From the NCBI GenBank assembly GCA_964436765.1, contig CAYTEH010000008.1, positions 1 to 46,664 on the forward strand: a stretch of DNA of 46,664 nucleotides. Reading direction: 5' to 3'. Made by a program: the position numbers and the translations under genes. The notes under the pieces were generated by a model, which worked only from the letters and a program-made list of their open reading frames with translations, was not told where the DNA came from and searched no databases. Shown piece by piece: positions 24,466 through 34,280 of this stretch (the stretch's first letter is position 1; each line of letters starts with the position of its first letter). The stretch is from CAYTEH01 sp964436765 (GTDB taxonomy: Bacteria; Patescibacteriota; Gracilibacteria; Peribacterales; Peribacteraceae).

Positions 24466-24598
24466 TGCAGGTTCCCCCGTCACAGCACGTCTCGCACAGC
24501 TGGCCGCATCGCACACAGAACCGCTTGAGCTTCTTGTCGATGAGTGGGCCTCCGCAGATGGAGCAGCGGTCATCTACGGACGGTGCCTGATCAGTCAT
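24425..24598 (-). CDS. tiny zinc-ribbon protein, 57 aa
   Basis: 57 residues with eight Cys: CSICGG, then FCVRCGQLCETCCDGGTC. The pairs CxxC...CxxC form a probable zinc ribbon; the remaining Cys could bind a second metal. The ATG at 24598 is supported by TATCAT exactly 6 nt upstream (24605-24610). A longer version starting upstream would run through a repeat and is rejected. Function unknown. Confidence 0.7.
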   Translation of the reverse strand: MTDQAPSVDDRCSICGGPLIDKKLKRFCVRCGQLCETCCDGGTCITASYTAGGFPQD

Positions 24599-24604
24599 GA
24601 CATC

Positions 24605-24610
24605 ATGATA
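24605..24610 (-). promoter_or_regulatory. -10 box TATCAT, 6 nt before the zinc-ribbon ATG
   Basis: The same hexamer and spacing as trmD and nth. It fixes the start of this very small gene. Confidence 0.55.
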
Positions 24611-24617
24611 CTCGATA

Positions 24618-24690
24618 GCCCTCACCCGTCCCGCACCCTTGCTTCGCAAGGTGCGGGACACCTTTTCCCTCGCGGGGGAGAAGGAGCGAG
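24618..24690. repeat. inverted repeat with GTCCCGCACC hairpin
   Basis: GTCCCGCACCCTTGC-TTC-GCAAGGTGCGGGAC hairpin, then TTTTCCCTC-GCGG-GGGAGAAGG. It lies between the zinc-ribbon gene and the amt terminator. Confidence 0.65.
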
Positions 24691-24706
24691 GAAATTTGTT
24701 CCCTGC

Positions 24707-24732
24707 GAAAAAGGCGGTCCCCGGACCGCCTT
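24707..24732 (-). terminator. Rho-independent terminator of the glnA-amt operon
   Basis: Perfect 10-bp stem AAGGCGGTCC/GGACCGCCTT with a 2-nt loop. On the minus strand it runs into TTTTTC, 18 nt after the amt stop. Confidence 0.85.
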
Positions 24733-24749
24733 CTCAGTTACATCATGGC

Positions 24750-26084
<1,335 letters not shown>

Positions 26085-26158
26085 GGGAAGGGGAGCGAAA
26101 AGGGGACAAAACGGGACAAGGGGGCGACGGCGCGCGTGCGGCGCTGGGCCTGTATCAA

Positions 26159-27664
<1,506 letters not shown>

Positions 27665-27936
27665 ATGCGTGTGGGGGAAGGGGAGTAGATGCCGTCTTTC
27701 TACGCGTGCGACGGATCGTCGCAAAAAGTTTCCTGAACACGTCATTTGAACTGTAGAAAAAATGAACAACAGAACATCATTTCTGTTTTTTCGCACCATG
27801 AAGCGCTTCTGTGGAGTCAGTGGTCCGGGATATAGTCGCCGCGGCGTCCGATCGCATTACAGGTTGCGCACTTCCTCATCCATGGCCCTCCTACGCTTTC
27901 GAGCGACCGCGGGCAGGCAAAAGACCCTCCTGCACT
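27665..27936. other. 272-nt divergent region between glnA and the TrmB-type regulator
   Basis: Holds both promoters. TACGCT near 27890 is a possible -10 for the regulator, with a leader of about 40 nt. On the glnA side, TAGAAA near 27698-27703 is the best -10-like hexamer. No clear operator repeat is seen. Confidence 0.4.
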
Positions 27937-28689
27937 ATGGCAAAAGACTTAGTACATATCATCGAATCCATCGGGCTCAACGGGAAGCAGGCACAGCTGT
28001 ACCTGGCTGGGCTCCGGCTCGGTTCGGCCCCCGCGTCCGACTACGCAAAGGCGGCCGATCTCAACCGCGTCACCGCGTATAACATCCTGGAAGAGATGGT
28101 CCGAAACGGCCACTGCACGTCGGTTCAAAAACCGCGAGCCACCTGGTACGCCCCCGTGCCGCCCGAGCGCCTGGCGGTGGAGGCGCGCAAGAACGCCTAT
28201 GCGCTGGAGCGTAGCCTCCCGGAGCTTCGGTCACTCCAGGGCTCCAAATTCCGTCAGCCGCACGTGCGGTTTTTCGAAGGCTGGGACGGCGTGCGTCACG
28301 TGTACGAGGACACGCTCACAGCGAAGAGCGAGATCCTCAACTTCGCCAACTCCGCCGTGGTGCGACAGTACTGGCCCGCGTACGACGAGGAGTACGTGAC
28401 GGAGCGCGTGAAGCGCGGCATCCACCTGCGTGGCATCGCTCCCGACGATGACGCGGGGCGACGGGTGCACGGCGAAGACAAAAAGAAGAAGCGCGAAATC
28501 CGGCTGGTCCCGGCGAAGGAATTCGACTTCACCAACGAGATCAACATTTATGACTCAAAAGTGGCGATCTGCTCCTTCGCCAGCTCCCCGCAGATGTTCG
28601 GCGTCATCATCGAGAGCAGGGAAGTGGCCGAAACGCAGCGGCAGATCTTCGAAATGGCCTGGAGGTACGCGGGGAGGAAGTGGTTCTAA
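27937..28689 (+). CDS. TrmB-family transcriptional regulator
   Basis: 250 residues. The N-terminal winged helix (LVHIIESIGLNGKQAQLYLA...GSAPASDYAKAADLNRVTAY) is the TrmB DNA-binding domain. A short linker helix leads to a C-terminal effector-like domain (VRFFEGWDGVRHVYEDTL, VAICSFASSPQMFGVIIES). The ATG at 27937 is chosen because the conserved domain begins directly after it; the frame is open further upstream. TrmB proteins usually sense sugars or other metabolites. Divergence from glnA suggests nitrogen control, which is inference. Confidence 0.85.
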   Translation: MAKDLVHIIESIGLNGKQAQLYLAGLRLGSAPASDYAKAADLNRVTAYNILEEMVRNGHCTSVQKPRATWYAPVPPERLAVEARKNAYALERSLPELRSLQGSKFRQPHVRFFEGWDGVRHVYEDTLTAKSEILNFANSAVVRQYWPAYDEEYVTERVKRGIHLRGIAPDDDAGRRVHGEDKKKKREIRLVPAKEFDFTNEINIYDSKVAICSFASSPQMFGVIIESREVAETQRQIFEMAWRYAGRKWF

Positions 28690-28714
28690 GGTACTCAGGC
28701 TCTTCCGATAAGAC

Positions 28715-28963
28715 TCATGGAACCAAATGCGTATGTTGCTCCAGTCGGGTCACCCGGATTTTGATGCTTTCGATATCGACATGATTGGCACCCAGAAGAT
28801 CATGACGGATGTTTTCTACGGCCGTTTCAAAGTGGAATTGTACCTCTTTGACGATTTCATGTGTCCAGCGCTCATTTGCGGAATACAGCTTTGCAATTTC
28901 ATTCATCAAAAATTGGCCCTGCGATAGCACCTCTTTTTTCAGATCTTCAAGTTTTCCATCCAT
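28715..28963 (-). CDS. coiled-coil hypothetical protein, 82 aa
   Basis: Highly charged helical protein (MDGKLEDLKKEVLSQGQFL, NERWTHEIVKEVQFHFETAV, IKIRVTRLEQHTHLVP). Short coiled-coil proteins ending in a ...RLEQHT-type heptad are common in CPR genomes; function unknown. The frame is open further upstream to an ATG at 29086, but the extra N terminus does not look helical. Divergent from thyA. Confidence 0.6.
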   Translation of the reverse strand: MDGKLEDLKKEVLSQGQFLMNEIAKLYSANERWTHEIVKEVQFHFETAVENIRHDLLGANHVDIESIKIRVTRLEQHTHLVP

Positions 28964-29158
28964 TGCTGACTCCAAGACTTGAGGTCCTGTCGTGTGATCG
29001 GCGGGGAAGGCATGGGTGCCATGGGAAGTGACGGTACTTGTCTGACAGTCCCGGGTGCAACGGACGAAAGAGTGATTTGTTGGCATGCATGTATTTTTAG
29101 TCTTTCGCAAGCCATGAAAGACGTTCTATTCATGGATGGAACGCCCCATCTTCTCGGG

Positions 29159-29164
29159 TACAAT
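29159..29164 (+). promoter_or_regulatory. -10 box TACAAT, 8 nt before the thyA ATG
   Basis: TACAAT, then CCGGGTAC, then the ATG at 29173. Confidence 0.55.
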
Positions 29165-29172
29165 CCGGGTAC

Positions 29173-30015
29173 ATGAAGCAGTATCTCGATTTGCTCCGGC
29201 ATGTCTTAGATAACGGCGCCAAAAAGAGCGACCGTACCGGTACGGGCACCCTGAGCGTCTTCGGGTATCAGATGCGGTTCAACCTGCAGGAGGGCTTCCC
29301 GCTTCTCACCACGAAGAAGCTCCACACGCGGTCGATCTTCCAGGAACTGCTCTGGTTCCTGAAGGGCGATACCGACGTGAAGTCGTTGCAGGAAGTGAAG
29401 GTCACGATCTGGGACGAGTGGGCGACCGCGGAGCAGACGGCGAAGTTCGGCCGGAAAGCCGGGGATCTGGGCCCGGTCTATGGGCATCAGTGGAGGAACT
29501 TCGGTGCCACGCTGAATCCCGATGGGACGTATAAGAACGACGGCGTGGACCAGATTACGAACCTGATCAACGGCATCAAAAAGAACCCCGACGGACGCAG
29601 GCATATCGTCACGGGATGGAATCCGAAAGAGGCCGACAAGGTCGCGCTGCCGCCGTGCCACACACTGTTCCAGTTCTATGTCGTGAATGGGACGCTCAGC
29701 TGCCAGCTCTACCAGCGCAGCGCCGATATTTTCCTCGGTGTTCCGTTCAATATCGCATCGTACGCGCTCCTCACGCACATGATCGCGCAGGTGTGCGACC
29801 TCAAGGCCGGGGACTTCGTGCACACGCTCGGCGACGCGCACCTGTATTCGAATCATCTGGACCAGGCGCGGGAGCAGCTCGCACGCGAACCGAGGAGCCT
29901 CCCCACGCTCAAGCTGAATCCGGCGGTGAAGGATATTTTTGCCTTCAAGTATGAGGATATTGAGGTGCTCAAGTACGATCCTCATCCCAGTATCAAAGCT
30001 CCAATTGCTGTGTGA
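29173..30015 (+). CDS. thyA: thymidylate synthase
   Basis: 280 residues. Methylates dUMP to dTMP with methylene-tetrahydrofolate. Blocks: DRTGTGTLSVFGYQMRF, LLWFLKGDT, DLGPVYGHQWRNFGA, the nucleophile Cys in ALPPCHTLFQFYV, and QLYQRSADIFLGVPFNIASYA. Its ATG is 8 nt from TACAAT. It is followed by folA, so the dihydrofolate it makes would be recycled by the neighbour. Confidence 0.96.
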   Translation: MKQYLDLLRHVLDNGAKKSDRTGTGTLSVFGYQMRFNLQEGFPLLTTKKLHTRSIFQELLWFLKGDTDVKSLQEVKVTIWDEWATAEQTAKFGRKAGDLGPVYGHQWRNFGATLNPDGTYKNDGVDQITNLINGIKKNPDGRRHIVTGWNPKEADKVALPPCHTLFQFYVVNGTLSCQLYQRSADIFLGVPFNIASYALLTHMIAQVCDLKAGDFVHTLGDAHLYSNHLDQAREQLAREPRSLPTLKLNPAVKDIFAFKYEDIEVLKYDPHPSIKAPIAV

Positions 30016-30021
30016 GCCTGA

Positions 30022-30052
30022 TTGTCACCCTGAGCGTAGCCGAGGGGCGCAT
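30022..30052. repeat. partial copy of the GTCATCCTGAGCG family
   Basis: TTGTCACCCTGAGCGTAGCC then GAGGGGCGCATC, directly after thyA. A similar copy, TGTCATGGTGAGCGTAGTCG, lies at 6861-6890. Confidence 0.5.
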
Positions 30053-30092
30053 CCATCGATCAAAGCACCTATTGCTATAGAGGGATAGGAAT

Positions 30093-30205
30093 GGAAGGTG
30101 GAATATTGGAGTATTGGAATAATAGAATAATGGGAGCAAAGCCTGGTGTGAGTTTTTATGTCATTCCCAATACTCCATTACTCCAATATTCTAATACTCC
30201 AAATC
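30093..30205. repeat. low-complexity inverted repeat, unit ATTGGAGT/ACTCCAAT, before folA
   Basis: The left arm has GAATATTGGAGTATTGGAAT and AATAGAATAATGGGA. The right arm has CATTCCCAATACTCCATTAC and TCCAATATTCTAATACTCC. It ends two bases before the folA start region, so it forms the folA leader and contains its likely -10. Confidence 0.75.
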
Positions 30206-30207
30206 CT

Positions 30208-30717
30208 ATGACCCTTATTTCGATCATAGTCGCCGCGTCCGACAACAACGTCATCGGCCACAAGAACAACCTGCCATGGAAGCTACCCGATGATTTCAAG
30301 CGCATGAAGGAAGTCACTATGGGCAAGCCGCTCATCATGGGGCGGAAGACGCACGAGTCCATCGGGCGCATTCTCCCGGGCCGGCGCAACATCGTCATCA
30401 CGCGCCATCCGGAGAAGGTGATGCAGGGCGCCGATGCCGTCAGTTCACTGGAAGAGGCGATCGGGCTCGCGAAGAAGGACGGCGTGCCGGAGGCCATCAT
30501 TTTTGGGGGAGGGGACGTGTACGGGCAGGCATTGCCGATGACCGATCGCATCTACATGACGCGGGTCCATGCGCAGATCGAAGGCGATACGCTCTTCCCG
30601 CAACTCTCCGCAGCGGACTGGGCTGTCACGTGGGAGGAGCGGCACGAAAAAGACGAGAATCATGCGGTTCCGTTCACGTTCCAGACCATCGAGCGAACCA
30701 CCCAGAAACAGGCGTAA
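30208..30717 (+). CDS. folA: dihydrofolate reductase
   Basis: 169 residues. Reduces dihydrofolate with NADPH. Motifs: ISIIVAASDNNVIGHKNNLP (substrate loop), WKLPDDFKRMKEVTMGKPLI, MGRKTHESIGRILPGRRNI and IIFGGGDVYGQALP. The start is set by the conserved MTLISIIVA. TATTCT and TAATAC (30186-30195) lie 10-16 nt upstream within the inverted repeat. It pairs with thyA for the folate cycle. Confidence 0.95.
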   Translation: MTLISIIVAASDNNVIGHKNNLPWKLPDDFKRMKEVTMGKPLIMGRKTHESIGRILPGRRNIVITRHPEKVMQGADAVSSLEEAIGLAKKDGVPEAIIFGGGDVYGQALPMTDRIYMTRVHAQIEGDTLFPQLSAADWAVTWEERHEKDENHAVPFTFQTIERTTQKQA

Positions 30718-30868
30718 AACGGGCTTTTGTGGCTATCTGAAGCATCGACTTTACCGCTAACCAAAGCTGTCGATACACAATGGCGACTTTTCGGTGGATT
30801 TCGTGGTATTCAGGTCTAGAGTGTGGTTGGATACTACTGTCGTTTTATCTCCCATTTACCCCACATTT

Positions 30869-31075
30869 ATGTCCCCCAATGTTGAAGACATGAACACGAT
30901 CGAAGCCGATGAGGCTCTTGCGCCGGCTGTTGAGGCCACGGAAGAGAACGCCGAGCAGGCTGTCGCCCAGGCCGATGTCGCTGCGATCGAGACCGAGATC
31001 AAAGAGACGATCGCCAAGATCGAGCAGGAGGCTGACAAGGCCGACGCTCCGGTCATGGAAGGCATGGCTGCTTAA
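30869..31075 (+). CDS. small acidic protein ending GMAA (68 aa)
   Basis: No family recognised. Strongly acidic and Ala-rich, mostly helical (TEENAEQAVAQADVAAIETE, IKETIAKIEQEADKA), with no membrane segment or signal peptide. The C terminus is MEGMAA. The ATG at 30869 follows a pyrimidine-rich leader containing TTTACCCCACATTT and no Shine-Dalgarno; an in-frame ATG lies at 30890. It has its own strong terminator. It is the first of four adjacent genes whose products end in Met/Ile-Ala-Ala. Confidence 0.65.
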   Translation: MSPNVEDMNTIEADEALAPAVEATEENAEQAVAQADVAAIETEIKETIAKIEQEADKADAPVMEGMAA

Positions 31076-31088
31076 GCTTCTGTCTCTC

Positions 31089-31126
31089 AAACCGCCCCTT
31101 GAAACATGCTCCGGGGCGGTTTTTTT
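31089..31126 (+). terminator. Rho-independent terminator
   Basis: 10-bp stem AAACCGCCCC/GGGGCGGTTT followed by T7. Confidence 0.9.
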
Positions 31127-31141
31127 GTGCCAGGCATGTAT

Positions 31142-31170
31142 TTGATTAAATATCATAAATATGTTATTAT
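31142..31170 (+). promoter_or_regulatory. promoter TTGATT-17-TATTAT
   Basis: TTGATT (31142-31147), exact 17-nt spacer, TATTAT (31165-31170) in a strongly AT-rich island. The leader to the ATG at 31199 would be about 22 nt. Confidence 0.7.
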
Positions 31171-31198
31171 ATACATACTAACCTCTACCCACATACAT

Positions 31199-32065
31199 AT
31201 GGTCAACGCTCTTGAAAAGACACCTGAAGGTCCAAAGGACAAGCAGGAGACGCTTGATGCACTCAAGAATGAGATGGTGGCAGAGGGCCTTGGCGAGGAC
31301 ACAGAAAGTGATCTGAAGAAGAAACTTTTGGACGGGGAAAAAGGGAAGGAAGTCACGAAGGCCATCATGAACGGCACGGGCGGAAAGCTGCGTTTGATGC
31401 AGGGTGTGGTTGAAAAACTTGTGAAGGGAAAGGATGGCAAGGAAACACAGGGCCTGGTTGCCGAAGGTCATGCGCAGGAGGAAGTCACGAAGCGTCCCGT
31501 TACGGCCGATACGGTCGCGACTACGGTGGAATCCGGCCCAGTCGAGAGCCAGGCTGGTAGAGAGAGCGGCGAGAAGTCGCAGAACCAACTGTGGATCACG
31601 ATCCGCAAGTGGCTCATGGAATCATTCGGCATCAAGGAACCGGCGGCCGAGAAAGACGGCGGCAAGAAGCGCGAGGCTGCACCTGCGGTCACTGAATCCG
31701 CAGAGTCCATAATCGGACGTGTCGTGAATACCGTCCGTCCCCGTAGCACCGTCGCAGACGTGCCTGCCGACGCCGCAGGCGCGCCCATCGAAATCATCAG
31801 CAAGCCCACGCCTCCGAAGGAGAGGCCGGGCAAAACCGGGAAGCCCGACGGCATGGTCGCGGAGGCGGCTGCTGCTCCCGGGGATGCAGTGGATGGGGAC
31901 AGCAAGCCCGAGAAAAAGCCGGAGGACAAAAAGAAGCCCGAGGCTGCGGTGACCGAACCGGTTCCCGTGCCCGAAGAGATCCCGCTCCAAAACCCCATTA
32001 CGATTCGTCCCAGGGGTAGCGCCAGCACCGAGTCGCCCGAGCAGCAGAGGAACATAGCTGCATAA
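31199..32065 (+). CDS. low-complexity charged protein ending NIAA (288 aa)
   Basis: No family recognised. The N-terminal 90 residues are helical and charged (EKTPEGPKDKQETLDALKNE, DLKKKLLDGEKGKEVTKAIM). A middle segment contains QLWITIRKWLMESFGIKEP, a possible amphipathic helix. The rest is Pro/Lys/Glu-rich and probably disordered (KPEKKPEDKKKPEAAVTEPV). There is no signal peptide. The start is fixed by the strong promoter and short leader with CTACCCACATACAT before the ATG. The C terminus is QRNIAA, like its neighbours. Confidence 0.7.
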   Translation: MVNALEKTPEGPKDKQETLDALKNEMVAEGLGEDTESDLKKKLLDGEKGKEVTKAIMNGTGGKLRLMQGVVEKLVKGKDGKETQGLVAEGHAQEEVTKRPVTADTVATTVESGPVESQAGRESGEKSQNQLWITIRKWLMESFGIKEPAAEKDGGKKREAAPAVTESAESIIGRVVNTVRPRSTVADVPADAAGAPIEIISKPTPPKERPGKTGKPDGMVAEAAAAPGDAVDGDSKPEKKPEDKKKPEAAVTEPVPVPEEIPLQNPITIRPRGSASTESPEQQRNIAA

Positions 32066-32081
32066 TTCAGCCAAACGAACG

Positions 32082-32114
32082 TCGCCCTGCGGATAGTGTC
32101 CCGGGGCGATTTTC
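32082..32114 (+). terminator. probable terminator
   Basis: TCGCCC...GGGCGA stem followed by TTTTCTCATT. It is weaker than the terminators at 31089 and 32521. Confidence 0.55.
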
Positions 32115-32251
32115 TCATTGCCTGCATTCTTTTTTGGTCCAACCTGAGCCATAAATAGGCTGCAATGGTCCTTCGGGCGCACATCTAATGTCGCTGCAAC
32201 AGAGGCGGATGAATACTGTGCACAGTCTTATTTTCTACCCCCCTTTATCCC

Positions 32252-32500
32252 ATGATGAACGAGCGCCCATCGGCACACGAATTGGCCCTCATCATCGACA
32301 GTATGGAAGCGCGTGAGCAGCCCGAAGAGGTTACGAGGGCTATCAAGCGCACCCAACAGGAAGTGGGACACCTGACGGGTGAACTGATGGAGGACGTACG
32401 GTCGATTATGGCCAGGGAGCGCGAAAGGATGGAACGCGGACGCCCCGCGCCGGAGACGCCGGCGCCAGCACCCGCCGAGGCCGCCCCCATGGCGGCCTGA
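32252..32500 (+). CDS. small helical protein ending PMAA (82 aa)
   Basis: No family recognised. A charged helix (LALIIDSMEAREQPEEVTRA, IKRTQQEVGHLTGELMEDVR) is followed by a Pro/Ala-rich tail, with C terminus AAPMAA. ATG-ATG doublet at 32252/32255. The leader has TTCTACCCCCCTTTATCCC, similar to the leaders of the 30869 and 31199 genes. It has its own terminator (32521-32551). Confidence 0.65.
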   Translation: MMNERPSAHELALIIDSMEAREQPEEVTRAIKRTQQEVGHLTGELMEDVRSIMARERERMERGRPAPETPAPAPAEAAPMAA

Positions 32501-32520
32501 TCCGGCGATCAACGGAAGGG

Positions 32521-32551
32521 AAAACCGCCCCCCGGGAGTGGGGCGGTTTTT
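32521..32551 (+). terminator. Rho-independent terminator
   Basis: AAAACCGCCCC/GGGGCGGTTTT stem with an 8-nt loop and a T-rich tail. Confidence 0.9.
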
Positions 32552-32554
32552 ATT

Positions 32555-32705
32555 CGTGGAAGGGCCACCTGGCGGCTCCCAGCGACAAGCTCTTGAGTGT
32601 CAGCGAAAGGCTTGGCGCGCAGTCCCTGTGGGATGTCCCTCTCACGGACTCACCCTTCCCTACAAAGTGTCCTCAGGAGCGGGGCCCACGAGACCCGCTC
32701 CTTCG
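32555..32705 (+). ncRNA. candidate structured RNA (gene-less stretch 32552-32839)
   Basis: No protein gene is apparent. GGAAGGG (about 32558) can pair with CCCTTCC (about 32653). Inside, AGTCCCTG pairs with CACGGACT (one mismatch), and CTGG/CCAG and GACA/TGTC make further stems. A 9-bp hairpin AGGAGCGGG/CCCGCTCCT follows (32675-32702). The fold is by eye only and does not match SRP RNA, RNase P, tmRNA or 6S signatures I know. Confidence 0.3.
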
Positions 32706-32839
32706 GAACTCGTTTTATCTATTTGAGTGGGCAGAGCCCGACTTCGGCATGATTGTTTTATTTGTACATCGAAGTGATGCAAATTTGCTCAAAACAGAGC
32801 CAAAATTACGATGTTATGCACTTTGGGTCGTTATAGATC

Positions 32840-33730
32840 ATGCGGGGGTTTGAAGATGCGTCACACTCTGGGCACATGGCACTTCTCGAAACAGCATCGG
32901 CACAGCGGGACCAGGTGGTCAGCCAGGAGGTGCAGCGGCGTATGGAAGAGGCCGCAGACGTCTCGGATACGCTCGGCGACCTGCGCAATAACGTCCGCGA
33001 GCGCATTAATCAAGTTCCAGATATGGTCCATGGAAAAGAGATTGTGACGATTACCGCGGAGCAGCGCGCCGAGGTGCAGAGGGTGATGGATGAGAAGGCG
33101 AAGGAGGTTGAGGATGCGACGGACGGATACGAGCACGTGGCCCTCACGGACGAGTTGCCGGACGGCGTGCTGGGGCAGACCCAGCTCGAAAATCCCGGTG
33201 TCGCTGTGGTGAGCGAGGATCTGGTGCACGCGCCCGAGGAGCTCAAGCGCACGGCGATGCACGAGAGCGACGAGGACGTGGGTCACGCAAGTCAGGTCCG
33301 CCCCGACGTGCCCAATTACGGCGCGGCATTGATCGTGGACGGTGAGGAATTCGATGCCACTACTGTGATCGAGGGCGATGTGGAGAGAGGGGTGGCGCAA
33401 GAAATGGACGGCAGCACCGATATCCACCGCGCCGACCAGCCGGACGAGACGTATCGTCGCGGTCAGGAGATGGGGAACGACGTCGCAGGCCGGGTGGGGG
33501 AGGGTGTCTGGAAGACCGCTCTCAAGGAGACGGGTGACTATGGGCAGATCCAGGAGAAGCTGTGGGAGGTGCAGCTCAAGACCTCGAGCGATATCCACGA
33601 TGTGCTGCGCATCGCCGGGGAGGCCCAAACAACCGGGTATTACGACGAAGCCTCCCGGGTGCTCGCGCCCGCCATGCAAAGGATCATGACGGAGCAGGCT
33701 GTAGAAGCCCCGGCGACGATGGCGGCGTAA
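32840..33730 (+). CDS. hypothetical protein ending TMAA with an HE..GH motif (296 aa)
   Basis: No family recognised. A helical N-terminal part is followed by a middle segment AMHESDEDVGHASQ, preceded by an acidic strand-like stretch (GVAVVSEDLVHAPEELKRT); the pattern recalls degenerate HExxH zinc sites but is not a standard one. A helical C-terminal third (YGQIQEKLWEVQLKTSSDIH) follows, with end PATMAA. Start uncertain: ATG 32840, 32855 or 32876 (MALLETAS). TATAGA lies 2 nt before 32840, which would favour one of the two later starts. Last of the four adjacent Ala-Ala-ending proteins. Confidence 0.65.
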   Translation: MRGFEDASHSGHMALLETASAQRDQVVSQEVQRRMEEAADVSDTLGDLRNNVRERINQVPDMVHGKEIVTITAEQRAEVQRVMDEKAKEVEDATDGYEHVALTDELPDGVLGQTQLENPGVAVVSEDLVHAPEELKRTAMHESDEDVGHASQVRPDVPNYGAALIVDGEEFDATTVIEGDVERGVAQEMDGSTDIHRADQPDETYRRGQEMGNDVAGRVGEGVWKTALKETGDYGQIQEKLWEVQLKTSSDIHDVLRIAGEAQTTGYYDEASRVLAPAMQRIMTEQAVEAPATMAA

Positions 33731-33733
33731 GCG

Positions 33734-34276
33734 TCACTTCCGGATCAACTCCAAGAACTCCTGCCGCGTGCGCGCGTCTTCCTTGAAGAGGCCCTTCACG
33801 GCGCTTGTCATCGCCAGGCTGTGCTGTTTCTCGACCCCGCGCATCATCATGCACAGATGGCTGCACTCCATCACCACCGCGATGCCCTTGGGCTTCAGGA
33901 CGTCATCCAGGGTGTCGCAGATCTGCTGGGTGAGCCGTTCCTGCACCTGGAGGCGGCGGGCGAACATATCCACGATGCGGGGGATCTTGCTGAGCCCGAT
34001 GACGTGCTTCTTGGGGATATACCCCACATGCACCTTGCCGTAGAAGGGGAGCAGGTGGTGCTCGCACAGGCTGTAACACTCGATATCCTTTACGATCACC
34101 ATGCCGTTCGTCTCGGTTGGCATCAGCGCGCCGTTCACGATGTCATCGACGTCCTCCCCGTATCCCGAGGTGAGAAACTCCCACTGCTCCGCCGCCCGCT
34201 TGGGGGTCTTTTTGAGCCCCGGACGTGCCGGGTCTTCGCCGATGGCTTTCAGGAGCTGTGTGAAGAGGTGTTCCAT
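33734..34276 (-). CDS. folE: GTP cyclohydrolase I
   Basis: 180 residues. First step of tetrahydropterin/folate synthesis, GTP to dihydroneopterin triphosphate. The zinc ligands are visible: SLCEHHLLPFYG (Cys and His) and ECSHLCMMMRGVEK (Cys). GYIPKKHVIGLSKIPRIVDM, RRLQVQERLTQQI and HSLAMTSAVKG are family blocks. The start MEHLFTQLL lies 4 nt after the stop of the triple DsbA gene, so it is the last gene of that operon. Confidence 0.95.
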   Translation of the reverse strand: MEHLFTQLLKAIGEDPARPGLKKTPKRAAEQWEFLTSGYGEDVDDIVNGALMPTETNGMVIVKDIECYSLCEHHLLPFYGKVHVGYIPKKHVIGLSKIPRIVDMFARRLQVQERLTQQICDTLDDVLKPKGIAVVMECSHLCMMMRGVEKQHSLAMTSAVKGLFKEDARTRQEFLELIRK

Positions 34277-34280
34277 GGGT

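Noticed and set aside
28964..29086. N-terminal extension of the coiled-coil protein to 29086
   Set aside because: The extra residues lack the helical, charged pattern of the rest and no TANNNT box at 6-9 nt supports that start. It is left as an alternative.
32555..32705. Known housekeeping RNA (SRP, tmRNA, RNase P, 6S)
   Set aside because: None of their conserved core sequences could be found; it is kept only as a low-confidence candidate structure.
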